Positions 51,347 to 59,799 of a stretch of DNA of 64,000 nucleotides are shown piece after piece (position 1 is the first letter of the stretch; every line of letters begins with the position of its first letter). Made by a program: the position numbers and the translations under genes. The DNA is from Longimicrobium sp. (GTDB lineage Bacteria > Gemmatimonadota > Gemmatimonadetes > Longimicrobiales > Longimicrobiaceae): NCBI RefSeq assembly GCF_036388275.1, contig NZ_DASVSF010000099.1:6272-70271 (forward strand), given 5' to 3'. The notes under the pieces were generated by a model. The model searched no databases. It was not told where the DNA came from and was given only the letters and a program-made list of their open reading frames with translations.

Positions 51347-54300
51347 TCAGAACTCGAGGTTGACGCCGAGCGAGTAGACGCGGCTCGGCGGGAACGGAGT
51401 CACGTCCTGGTTACGGCCAGCGGACACGTTCCCGAAGTTGCTGACTTCCGGGTCATAGCCCGAGTAGTCGGTCCAGGTCATGAGGTTGCGCCCCGAAAGC
51501 TGCAGCTGCGCCCCGCGCACACGGCCGCCCAGCATCTGCGTCGGCACGTCGTAGCTCAGCGCGAGCTCGCGCAGCTTCACGAAGCTGCCGTCCTCGATGT
51601 ACACCGGCAGGTTGTTGGGCGACGCGAAGAGGAACAGGCGCTCCTCACCCGAGAGGCAGGTCGTTCCGCACGAAGAGAACGGGCGGCTCTCGATGAGGTG
51701 GCCGTCGGCGTCGCGCTTGAGGTTGCTGGGCGCGTCGTAATCCGGCGCCGTGAAGGCACCGTCGTAGTAGTTGCGCGTCAGGTTCACCACCAGGCCGCCC
51801 TTGCTCCAGTCGAAGAGCGAGCTGAGGCGGAAGCGCCCGAACTGCAGGTCGTTCAGGAAGCCCATCTGGAAGTCCGGCTCGGACTCGCCGATCGGGTCGA
51901 CCTTGAGAACGCCGGCCTCGTCGCGCCCGTTGTTGGCGAACACCGTGGTGGGCGAGTAGCCCTTGCGGATCCGGTAGCTGCCGTAGGAGTTGCCGAACGA
52001 GTTGCCGGCGCTGAACTCCGGCACCGGAAGGTCGGTGACCTCGGTGCGGTTGTGCGAGAAGGTGGTGGTGGTGTTCCACTGGAAGGCGCCACGCTGGATC
52101 GGCGTGCCCTCGAGCGACACTTCCACACCCCGGCTCTGCATTTCGCCGCCGTTGAAGTACTCGATCGTGAACCCGCTCGACTGCGGCAGCGTGCGCGACA
52201 GCAGCAGCTGGGTGATCGTGCGGCTGTACGCCGTTACGGCCAGCTGGGCGCGGCGGCCGAACAGCGTGGCGTCGAAGCCGCCCTCGAGCTCGGTAACGCG
52301 CTCCGGGCGAAGCGTGGAGGAGCCGATCGCGCCGTTGATGGTGAGCTGCGGATTGCCTTCCGTGTTGCTCACCGACAGCGGGGTGTACTTCTGGGCGTAC
52401 TGCGGCTCACTCCCGCTGGACCCGAAGGCGGTGCGGAGCTTGAGCTGGTCCAGGAAGCCGAACGACCGCGGGAAATTGTACGCGGCCGCCGCCTTGGGGT
52501 AGTAATAGTACTGCTCGGTGTCGGCGTTGTTGCTGCTGCGGTCGCCGCGAAGGCTCGCCGTGAGCGAGAGGCTCTCGTTGAACAGGAGCAGCTCCTCCTG
52601 CACGTAGCCGCCGAAGGTACGCACGCGCTGGCGCGAGCCGGCCGAAAGCTGGTTGGCGGCCTGGAACGGCAGCTCGAGGCTGCCCAGCAGGTAGCGGCCC
52701 GTCACCTGGGCCAGGCGCAGGTCGCGGTCTTCGTACTGCACACCGCCGGACGTGGTGGCCGAGAAGGCACCCGACTCCGGACGCAGGGTGTGCACCAGGT
52801 TGACGTTGGTGTTCAGGTTCAGGTTCCTGCCGCCGCCGCTCACCGTGGTACCCGGGTTGGCCGGGTCGGCCTGCACCTGCAGGCTGGGCGGGAAGTACAG
52901 GCGGTTGTCCTGATTGAAGTAGTCGGCGCCGCCGGTGGCCACCAGGCGAAGCTCGTGCGCGCCACGGCTCAGAAGGTCGAACTGCGCGTTCGCGGAGCCG
53001 ATCACCCGCCACACGTCCTCATCGTTCGTGGAAAGCTCCGACGTTTCCAGCGGATTGCTGTCCAGGAACGGGTTGCGCGGGTAAAGGCCGTTCTTCGGCC
53101 GGTAGCTGACGAAGTTCGGGGTGAACGAGATGGCGCTGACGTAGCTGGCGCCGGTGTTGTCGTTGCCCGTCACGCCGCGCGCGGCCACCGAGTGCAGGAT
53201 GTTGCTGGTCGCCGAGAACCGGGCGCGCCGTCCCACCTGCTGGCTCACGTTCAGGTTCAGCGACTGCTTCTCGTAGCCCGTGTTCGCCGCGATGCCCTCG
53301 TCGTTCTGAACCAGGCCCGAGAGGAAGTACTGCGTGGTCTCGCTGCCGCCACCCACGCTGAACGTGGTCTGGCGCTGCGGGGCCTTGCGCCCGAACACCT
53401 CGCGCTCCAGGTCGTACGTCGCGATGGGCGACCCGTCGGCGTTGAAGTACTGGCCGACCGTGGTGGCGTCGACGTAGCCGGCGTCCATGGCCCGCTCCGC
53501 CGTCCACTCGCGCGAACCCAGGGTACGCGAAAGCTCCGCGTAGCCGAAGCGCTGCGAGAACGTGTACCGGGGCGCGCCCGCACGGCCACGCTTGGTGGTG
53601 ATCACCACCACGCCGGCCGCGGCCCGCGAGCCGTAGATCGAGGCGGCGGACGCACCCTTCAGGATCTCGATGCTCTCGATGTCGTTCGGGTTGAGGTCCG
53701 AGATGCGGTTGACGACCACGTCCTGCGTCGAAAAGTTCACACCCACGGCACTCGCCGCACGCGAGATGGCGTTCTGGCCGCCGGGAATGGCCACGTCGCT
53801 GACCACCACGCCGTCCACCACGTACAGCGGGGTGGAGTTGCCGGTGATGGTCGCCGGGCCGCGCAGGCGGATCTGCACGCCGCCGCCGGGGGCGCCGGAG
53901 TTGGTGCGGATGGTCGCGCCGGCTACCTTGCCCTGGAGCGCGCGGTCTACCGTCTGGGCAGGCGCGTTCCCCACCAGCTGCCGTGCATTCACCACGGCGA
54001 CGTCGTTGGCGAGGTTCTCACGCCGTACGGCGGTGGCCTGGCCGGTGACGACGACGGCATCCAGGTTCAGGATGTCGTCCTGCAGCCGCACGTCTACCGA
54101 GCTCTGTGCCGCGGCTACGGCGACCGTGCGGGTGGCGAGGCCGAGCCGGCGAACGGTGAGCGAAGTGGCGCCAGCCGGAACGGAGATCGTGTAGCGGCCG
54201 GCGGCGTCCGTCTGGACTCCGCGCGTGGTGCCCGTGATCGTGACCGAGGCGCCGCCGACCGGGCGCTGGTCGGGCCCGGTCACCGTGCCGCTCACCTGCC

Positions 54301-54379
54301 GCTGCTGGGCGGAAGCGTCGGAGGCGCTGCCGGCGATCAGCAGCAGCGTCAACACAAACAATAGAATTCGTTTCGACAT
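51347..54379 (-). CDS. SusC/RagA-family TonB-dependent outer-membrane receptor
   Basis: A 1010-residue importer driven by TonB. Signal peptide (ILLFVLTLLLIAGSASDASA), an N-terminal carboxypeptidase-regulatory-like domain (about 25-100; GTVTGPDQRPVGGASVTITG), a plug domain (about 110-235; DRALQGKVAGATIRT, PLYVVDGVVVSD, IESIEILKGASAASIYGSR, AGVVVITTKRG) and a large barrel ending in a Phe strand (YSLGVNLEF). A GAGGA ribosome site lies 4-5 nt before the ATG at 54379. First in a unit with susD. Such pairs are common in Bacteroidota and also found in Gemmatimonadota. Confidence 0.94.
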   Translation of the reverse strand: MSKRILLFVLTLLLIAGSASDASAQQRQVSGTVTGPDQRPVGGASVTITGTTRGVQTDAAGRYTISVPAGATSLTVRRLGLATRTVAVAAAQSSVDVRLQDDILNLDAVVVTGQATAVRRENLANDVAVVNARQLVGNAPAQTVDRALQGKVAGATIRTNSGAPGGGVQIRLRGPATITGNSTPLYVVDGVVVSDVAIPGGQNAISRAASAVGVNFSTQDVVVNRISDLNPNDIESIEILKGASAASIYGSRAAAGVVVITTKRGRAGAPRYTFSQRFGYAELSRTLGSREWTAERAMDAGYVDATTVGQYFNADGSPIATYDLEREVFGRKAPQRQTTFSVGGGSETTQYFLSGLVQNDEGIAANTGYEKQSLNLNVSQQVGRRARFSATSNILHSVAARGVTGNDNTGASYVSAISFTPNFVSYRPKNGLYPRNPFLDSNPLETSELSTNDEDVWRVIGSANAQFDLLSRGAHELRLVATGGADYFNQDNRLYFPPSLQVQADPANPGTTVSGGGRNLNLNTNVNLVHTLRPESGAFSATTSGGVQYEDRDLRLAQVTGRYLLGSLELPFQAANQLSAGSRQRVRTFGGYVQEELLLFNESLSLTASLRGDRSSNNADTEQYYYYPKAAAAYNFPRSFGFLDQLKLRTAFGSSGSEPQYAQKYTPLSVSNTEGNPQLTINGAIGSSTLRPERVTELEGGFDATLFGRRAQLAVTAYSRTITQLLLSRTLPQSSGFTIEYFNGGEMQSRGVEVSLEGTPIQRGAFQWNTTTTFSHNRTEVTDLPVPEFSAGNSFGNSYGSYRIRKGYSPTTVFANNGRDEAGVLKVDPIGESEPDFQMGFLNDLQFGRFRLSSLFDWSKGGLVVNLTRNYYDGAFTAPDYDAPSNLKRDADGHLIESRPFSSCGTTCLSGEERLFLFASPNNLPVYIEDGSFVKLRELALSYDVPTQMLGGRVRGAQLQLSGRNLMTWTDYSGYDPEVSNFGNVSAGRNQDVTPFPPSRVYSLGVNLEF

Positions 54380-54773
54380 ACATCCTCGTGGGGGGGTGTT
54401 TGAGAACTCACGCGTACCGCGGCTGTGCGAGATGACCTCTCGATGCGCAGGGGTGGAATGGGAATGCGCGAGCGCCATGGCTCCCGCATGGAGCGGACGT
54501 CCGAACACACAGAAGGGACGGCAGGGCTGAGAGTACCGGAGGCCAGGCTGGCCGGAAGGTGGTCTGAATGAAGGAAGGTACGGCGTCGCCATGACTTGCG
54601 CAAGCTACTCTGCTGTTGACGGGGCTCGGCTCACGGGAAGCGCGCACGGGGAGGGTCTGCGCCGGCCCCTCCCTTTCGCTTGTGCACTGCCGCGGGTACG
54701 CTGGGTGCATCCAGAGCAGGTCGGCGGCCCGGTGGCCGCCTTTCGCGTTTCGGTCCTTTCCAGGCAGACCACG
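54380..54773. other. Divergent intergenic region susC / MFS pump
   Basis: About 390 nt between divergent genes. It holds a perfect 10-bp palindrome (CTTGCGCAAG, 54595-54604). An open frame to 54591 would lengthen the pump gene but has no conserved residues. No clear promoter. Confidence 0.5.
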
Positions 54774-56246
54774 TTGAAGGAAGCAACCACCCACCGGGGG
54801 CTCGTGTTCACCGGGCTGCTGCTGGCCATGTTCATGGCGGCGGTCGAGGGCACCATCATCGCCACGGCCATGCCCAGCATCGCCGCCGAGCTGGGCGGAT
54901 TTTCGCTCTACAGCTGGGTGTTCTCGTCGTACCTGCTGATGCAGGCCGTGGCCATCCCCATCTTTGGAAAGCTCTCGGACCTGGTGGGGCGCAAGCCGGT
55001 GTTCATCGCCGGCGTCGTCGTGTTCCTGGTGGGCTCGGTGCTGTGCGGCTTCGCGCGCACCATGCCCATGCTCGTGGCCTTCCGCTTCGTGCAGGGGCTG
55101 GGGGCGGGCGCCGTGCAGCCCATCACCACCACGCTGGCGGGCGACCTGTACTCCATCGAGGAGCGCGGGCGCATCCAGGGCTACATGTCGGGGCTGTGGG
55201 GGCTGGCGTCCATCGTGGGGCCGCTGGTGGGCGGCATCGTGGTGCACAGCGTGGGCTGGCCGTGGATCTTCTGGGTGAACGTGCCCTTCGGCATTGCCTC
55301 CATTGCACTCGTGGCGACGTACCTTCACGAGGGAGTGGAGCGCGAGAAGCGGCAGATCGACTATCCCGGCGCCGTGCTGCTGCTGGCGGGCGTGGGCTCG
55401 CTGATGCTGGCGCTCACCCAGGCCGGCACCTGGGGGGTGGCCGCGGCGGGACCGCTGCTGGCGGTGTTCGTGGTGGCGCTGGTGCTCTTCGTCCGCCAGG
55501 AGCGCCGCGCGCCGGACCCGCTGATGCACCTGGAGCTGTGGGCCAGCCCGCTGATCCGCTACGCCAACCTGGCCACGCTGGCGTCGGGGATCATGATGAT
55601 CGGGCTGATCACCTTTCTTCCCACGTACGTGCAGGGGGTGCTGGGCGGGTCGGCGCTGCTGGCGGGGTTCACCCTGTCGATGATGACGCTGGGGTGGCCG
55701 CTGTCGGCGTTCTGGGCGGGGCGCAGCATGGTGACGATGGGCGTCCGGCGGCTGGTGCGCACGGGGGGCGTGGCCCTGCTGGCCGGCACGCTGCTGATCG
55801 CCCTGTTCTCGTCCCGCGGAGCCCTGCCCGCGGGAATCGGCTCCTTTCTCGTGGGAGTGGGGCTGGGCTTCGTGAGCACCACGTCCATCGTCGCCATCCA
55901 GACGACGGTGGCGTGGAACCAGCGCGGCGTGGCCACCGCGTCCAACATGCTGATGAGGATATTGGGGAACGCCCTGGGCGCGGCGCTGTTCGGCGGCATG
56001 CTGAACTACCAGATGGCGCGCTACCTGGAGCGCCAGGGGCTGGAGGGGCGCGTGTCGCTCGACAACATCCAGGACCTGCTGGGAGACGCCGCCCCCCGCG
56101 CCACCCGGCTGGGCACCGACGCGCTGGCGCTGGTGCGGGGCGGCCTGGCGGAGAGCCTGCACTGGGTGTTCTGGGGCGTCGCGCTGATGGCCCTGCTGAC
56201 GCTGCTCGCCGCCTGGCGCATCCCGGAGTTGCGGCGCGAGGACTAG
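54774..56246 (+). CDS. DHA2-family MFS multidrug efflux transporter (EmrB/QacA-like)
   Basis: About 490 residues with 14 predicted membrane helices. MFS motif A is GKLSDLVGRKPVF; the DHA2 start block is GLLLAMFMAAVEGTIIATAMPSI and motif C lies in GLASIVGPLVGGIVV. Exports drugs or other toxic compounds by proton antiport. The start is uncertain: a TTG at 54774 lies just before the first helix, while an ATG at 54591 would add about 60 residues without family features. No EmrA-type adaptor is adjacent. Confidence 0.88.
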   Translation: MKEATTHRGLVFTGLLLAMFMAAVEGTIIATAMPSIAAELGGFSLYSWVFSSYLLMQAVAIPIFGKLSDLVGRKPVFIAGVVVFLVGSVLCGFARTMPMLVAFRFVQGLGAGAVQPITTTLAGDLYSIEERGRIQGYMSGLWGLASIVGPLVGGIVVHSVGWPWIFWVNVPFGIASIALVATYLHEGVEREKRQIDYPGAVLLLAGVGSLMLALTQAGTWGVAAAGPLLAVFVVALVLFVRQERRAPDPLMHLELWASPLIRYANLATLASGIMMIGLITFLPTYVQGVLGGSALLAGFTLSMMTLGWPLSAFWAGRSMVTMGVRRLVRTGGVALLAGTLLIALFSSRGALPAGIGSFLVGVGLGFVSTTSIVAIQTTVAWNQRGVATASNMLMRILGNALGAALFGGMLNYQMARYLERQGLEGRVSLDNIQDLLGDAAPRATRLGTDALALVRGGLAESLHWVFWGVALMALLTLLAAWRIPELRRED

Positions 56247-56315
56247 ATTGCAGAGGTGCCCCAGGCCGGAATCAGGCTGAAGGTTGCTGCCGAACCCATA
56301 CCGTGCAATTATTCT

Positions 56316-56344
56316 TGTACACCATTTAGTACAGGAGTTTGTAC
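56316..56344 (+). promoter_or_regulatory. Operator-like half-site cluster before the toxin-antitoxin pair
   Basis: TGTAC, 8 nt, GTACA, 6 nt, TGTAC: three alternating half-sites ending 1 nt before the antitoxin ATG, with the ribosome site AGGAG between them. Matches autoregulation expected for Phd-type antitoxins. Confidence 0.65.
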
Positions 56345-56345
56345 G

Positions 56346-56624
56346 ATGCAGATTCGATTGATTGAGGACGTTCGCCCCCTTTCTGAGTTCCGTGCCAACG
56401 CTGCCGCGTTCGTGGAGCAGGTACAGGCGACGCACCGGCCCATCGTGCTCACGCAGCACGGGCGGAGTGCGGCCGTGCTGCTGGATGTCGGCGAATACGA
56501 GCGGTTGACCGAACGCGCGGAGGTGCTCGAGGACATCCGCCTCGCCGAGGAGCAGGTTGCCCGCGGCGAGGGGGTGGAGCACAACGAAGCCAAGCGCCAG
56601 GTCCTTGCGCGTCTGCGCCGGTGA
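56346..56624 (+). CDS. Phd/YefM-type antitoxin
   Basis: A 92-residue antitoxin. The N-terminal DNA-binding fold has DVRPLSEFRANAAAFVEQVQ and the family's RPIVLTQHGRSAAVLLDVGEY block; the C-terminal helix (EDIRLAEEQVARGEGVEHNE) should bind the toxin. ATG at 56346 with AGGAG 8 nt upstream. Its stop overlaps the toxin GTG start (GTGA). Confidence 0.92.
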   Translation: MQIRLIEDVRPLSEFRANAAAFVEQVQATHRPIVLTQHGRSAAVLLDVGEYERLTERAEVLEDIRLAEEQVARGEGVEHNEAKRQVLARLRR

Positions 56625-56920
56625 ACGTCGTCTGGTCGCCCCTTGCGTTGGAACGCGTGGTCGGCATCGGCGAATTCATCGCCCAGTCCCGGCCACAAGC
56701 CGCCGCGAACGTCGTCGAGCGCCTCTTTGATTCCGTTTTGCGTCTGGCGGAGTTCCCGGAGAGCGGGCGCCACTTGCCCGAGTCGCCCCGGGCCGACCTT
56801 CGCGAGGTCATCCATGGGAACTACCGGGTCATTTATCGGCTTGACCCGCACGAGGTTGTCATCCTGACGGTACGGCATGCTCGACAGCACCTGTCGGCTG
56901 ATGATCCCGATCTGTCTTAG
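56621..56920 (+). CDS. ParE/RelE-superfamily toxin
   Basis: A 99-residue toxin. ParE-type blocks: VVWSPLALERVVGIGEFIAQ, FPESGRHLPE and REVIHGNYRVIYRLDPHEVVILTVRHARQ. The C-terminal VRHARQ region is typical of ParE-like members that poison gyrase, but RelE-like RNase action cannot be excluded. Starts at a GTG overlapping the antitoxin stop. Confidence 0.92.
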   Translation: MNVVWSPLALERVVGIGEFIAQSRPQAAANVVERLFDSVLRLAEFPESGRHLPESPRADLREVIHGNYRVIYRLDPHEVVILTVRHARQHLSADDPDLS

Positions 56921-56989
56921 CGCGCTTCCGCGACCCCTCCGCGTCCTCCGCGCCTCCGCGTGATCCAGTCGGTTCAAAAAGAACTTGCT

Positions 56990-57018
56990 TTGACAAACCC
57001 GCCGCAGCCGTCCATCTT
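56990..57018 (+). promoter_or_regulatory. Possible promoter of the uppS operon
   Basis: TTGACA (56990-56995), 17-nt spacer, CATCTT (57013-57018; three of six match). The predicted start lies at or next to the uppS ATG at 57026, which would give a leaderless mRNA. Confidence 0.4.
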
Positions 57019-57025
57019 ACCCGGC

Positions 57026-57772
57026 ATGTCTTGCGAGCAGCTCCTCCAGGAAATCCGGCTGAACGGAACGGTGCCCCGCCACGTGGCCGTCATCATGGAC
57101 GGCAACGGGCGATGGGCGCGGGAACGCGGGCAGCCGCGCGAGTTCGGGCACCGCGCCGGCATGCAGGCCGTTCGCCAGGCCGTGGAGGCCGCGGGCGACG
57201 CAGGGGTAGAGGTGCTTACGCTGTACGCCTTTTCGCAGGAGAACTGGGGGCGCCCCGCCACCGAGATCTCGGCGCTGATGGGCCTGCTGGAGCTGTACGT
57301 GCGCCGCGAGCGCCGCGACCTCAAGGAAAAGGGGATCGAGGTGCACTGCATCGGCGAGCTCGACCGGCTGGGGCCGCGCACCCGCGCCGCCATCCAGTCG
57401 ATCGTCGACCACACCCGCGGCGGAACGCGGATGCGGCTGAACCTGGCCATCAGCTACGGGGCCCGGCAGGAGATCGTCCTGGCCGCGCGCAAGCTGGCGG
57501 AGCGCGTGGCCGCCGGAACGCTGCTTCCGGGCGAGATCGACGAGGAATTGTTCAGCCAGCAATTGTACACGCCGGCGGACCCGGACCCGGACCTGCTGAT
57601 CCGCACCTCGGGCGAGCAGCGCATCAGCAACTTCATGCTCTGGCAGCTGGCGTACACCGAATTGTACGTGACCCCCGTGCTGTGGCCCGACTTCGGCCGC
57701 GAGCACTTCTTCCGCGCCCTGCTGGACTACCAGCGGCGCGAGCGGCGGTTCGGCCGCGTCCTGGCTTCCTGA
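57026..57772 (+). CDS. uppS: Undecaprenyl diphosphate synthase (cis-prenyltransferase)
   Basis: Makes the C55 lipid carrier for peptidoglycan and surface glycans. The 248 residues match UppS. Motifs: VAVIMDGNGRWARERG with catalytic Asp, GHRAGMQAVRQAVEAA, TLYAFSQENWGRP, and DPDLLIRTSGEQRISNF with LWQLAYTELYV. The ATG at 57026 was chosen; an ATG 66 nt earlier adds unconserved residues. No ribosome site is visible before 57026. First gene of uppS-cdsA-dxr-rseP. Confidence 0.95.
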   Translation: MSCEQLLQEIRLNGTVPRHVAVIMDGNGRWARERGQPREFGHRAGMQAVRQAVEAAGDAGVEVLTLYAFSQENWGRPATEISALMGLLELYVRRERRDLKEKGIEVHCIGELDRLGPRTRAAIQSIVDHTRGGTRMRLNLAISYGARQEIVLAARKLAERVAAGTLLPGEIDEELFSQQLYTPADPDPDLLIRTSGEQRISNFMLWQLAYTELYVTPVLWPDFGREHFFRALLDYQRRERRFGRVLAS

Positions 57773-57782
57773 AGATTCTCCC

Positions 57783-58637
57783 GTGGCGGCATCGGAAACG
57801 CTGAAGCGCGTCGGCGTGGCCATCGCCGGCATTCCCCCCGCCCTGGCCGCCGTGTGGATGGGCGGCTGGGTGCTGGCGGGGCTGCTGGCGCTCTGCGCCG
57901 CGCTGACGGCGTTCGAGCTGTACCGCATGGCCGAAAAGAAGCCCGCCCGGCCCCTCGCCTTCCTGGGCTCGGCCGGCGCAGCGGCCATCGTGCTGGCGGC
58001 CGGGGCCATGCCGCAGGACGGCGTGCGCAACCCGCTCCCCACCATCGCCCTCGTCCTGCTGGCCGTCACCGCCGCCTGCGTGTGCATCTGGGCGCGCGGG
58101 GTAGAGGGCGAGCCGCTGGTGTCCACCGCCGTCACCGTTTTCGGCGCGGGGTACGCGGCGCTCCTCGGCTTCGGCCTCTACCTGCGCCACCTGCCGGAGC
58201 TGCGCGGCGAGCTGCACGGCCCGGCGCTGCTGCTGGCCCCCGTTCTCCTTACCTGGATCAGCGACTCGGCCGCGTACTTCGGCGGGCGCGCGTTCGGCCG
58301 GCGCAAGCTGATCCCGCGGGTCAGCCCCGGAAAGACGGTGGAGGGCGCGCTCTCCGCCGTCGTGGGCGGGGTGATCGGCGGCATCGCCTACGCGTACCTG
58401 CTCACCAGCTTCTGGACGTACCAGCCCACCCTGTGGGAAGGCGCCCTCCTTGGCCTTCTGGTCTCCGTCTTCGCGCAGCTGGGCGACCTGGCCGAGTCGC
58501 TGTGGAAGCGCGACGTGGGGGTCAAGGACTCGGGGACGCTGCTTCCCGGCCACGGGGGCGCGCTGGACCGCTTCGACTCGCTCATCGTCACGCTGCCCCT
58601 GGGGTACGCCTTCTTCGCCCTGGTCGTCGGCCCCTGA
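57783..58637 (+). CDS. cdsA: Phosphatidate cytidylyltransferase
   Basis: Integral-membrane enzyme that makes CDP-diacylglycerol from phosphatidate and CTP. The 284 residues hold about eight helices. The CdsA signature lies at the C-terminal side: LLTWISDSAAYFGGRAFG, SPGKTVEGALSAVVGG, QLGDLAESLWKRDVGVKDSG then LLPGHGGALDRFDSL. GTG start at 57783, 10 nt after uppS. Confidence 0.95.
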   Translation: MAASETLKRVGVAIAGIPPALAAVWMGGWVLAGLLALCAALTAFELYRMAEKKPARPLAFLGSAGAAAIVLAAGAMPQDGVRNPLPTIALVLLAVTAACVCIWARGVEGEPLVSTAVTVFGAGYAALLGFGLYLRHLPELRGELHGPALLLAPVLLTWISDSAAYFGGRAFGRRKLIPRVSPGKTVEGALSAVVGGVIGGIAYAYLLTSFWTYQPTLWEGALLGLLVSVFAQLGDLAESLWKRDVGVKDSGTLLPGHGGALDRFDSLIVTLPLGYAFFALVVGP

Positions 58638-58644
58638 CCGCGGG

Positions 58645-59799
58645 ATGAAGGGCGTCGCCATCCTGGGGGCCACCGGCTCCATCGGCGCGAGCGCGCGCGC
58701 CGTCCTGCGCCAGCACCCGAACCGCTTTCACGCCGTCGCCCTGACCGCCCACCGCAACGCGGGCGCCCTGCGCGAACTGGTGGCCGAGCTCCATCCCTCC
58801 CTCGCCGTGATCGCCGACGCACCCGTCCCGGGCGACCTGCCGCCGGGGCGGACGGAGTGGCGTTCCGGGCGGCAGGCGCTGCTGGACGCCGCCACGCACC
58901 CCGACGCCGACATCGTCATCAACGCCCTGGTGGGCGCCGCGGGGCTGGAGCCCACGCTGGCGGCGCTCCGTGCGGGCAAGCGGGTGGCGCTGGCCAACAA
59001 GGAGTCGCTGGTGTGCGGCGGGCCGCTGGTGCTGGAAGCCGCGCGGCGCGGCGGGGGCGAGCTGACCCCCGTGGACAGCGAGCACAGCGCCATCCTGCAG
59101 TGCCTGTCCGGCACGCGGGCGGAGGACGTGCGCCGCCTGGTGCTCACCGCGTCGGGCGGGCCGTTCCGCGCGTGGCCGCTGGAACGCATCGGTGCCGTCA
59201 CCCCCGCCGACGCCCTGCGCCACCCCACCTGGAACATGGGCTCCAAGGTCACCATCGACAGCGCCACGCTGGCCAACAAGGCGCTGGAGGTGATCGAGGC
59301 ACACTTTCTCTTTGGTGTGGGGTACGACCGCATCGAGGCCGTCGTGCACCCGCAGTCCATCATCCACTCGATGGTGGAAACGGTGGATGGATCGGTCCTG
59401 GCGCAGATGGGGTTTCCCACCATGGAGATCCCCGTCCTCTACGCCCTGACGTACCCCGAGCGCCTGCCGTACGAGGCGCGGCGGTACGATCCCGTGGCGG
59501 GGGGCCCCCTGACCTTCGAGGCGGTGGATACGGCCCGGTTTCCCGCGTTCGCGCTGGGATTCCAGGCGGGGCGCGCGGGGGGAACGGCGCCGGCGGTGTT
59601 CAACGCCGCCAACGAGGTGGCCGTGGCCGAGTTCCTGGCCGGCCGCTGCACCTTTCCCTGCATCGCCGAAGCCATCGCCGACGCGCTGGACCGGTGGCCG
59701 AACGGCCCCGTCGACACCCTGGACGACGTGCTGGCGGCCGATGGATGGGCCCGGCGCGCCACGAACGATTTCCTGAACCAGCTGGCCCCGTGCTCCTGA
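58645..59799 (+). CDS. dxr: 1-deoxy-D-xylulose 5-phosphate reductoisomerase
   Basis: First committed enzyme of the MEP isoprenoid pathway, which supplies the UppS substrate. The 384 residues carry LGATGSIGASARAVL (NADPH), LANKESLVCGG, PVDSEHSAILQCL, ASGGPFRAW, NMGSKVTIDSATLANK and HPQSIIHSMVE. Starts 7 nt after cdsA. The last 10 nt overlap rseP. Confidence 0.96.
   Translation: MKGVAILGATGSIGASARAVLRQHPNRFHAVALTAHRNAGALRELVAELHPSLAVIADAPVPGDLPPGRTEWRSGRQALLDAATHPDADIVINALVGAAGLEPTLAALRAGKRVALANKESLVCGGPLVLEAARRGGGELTPVDSEHSAILQCLSGTRAEDVRRLVLTASGGPFRAWPLERIGAVTPADALRHPTWNMGSKVTIDSATLANKALEVIEAHFLFGVGYDRIEAVVHPQSIIHSMVETVDGSVLAQMGFPTMEIPVLYALTYPERLPYEARRYDPVAGGPLTFEAVDTARFPAFALGFQAGRAGGTAPAVFNAANEVAVAEFLAGRCTFPCIAEAIADALDRWPNGPVDTLDDVLAADGWARRATNDFLNQLAPCS

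Noticed and set aside
51326..54364. Long plus-strand open frame over susC
   Set aside because: Antisense shadow of the TonB receptor; low-complexity Arg/Ala/Val content.
54408..56582. Minus-strand open frame over the MFS gene and antitoxin
   Set aside because: Low-complexity His/Gln/Arg translation opposite well-supported genes.
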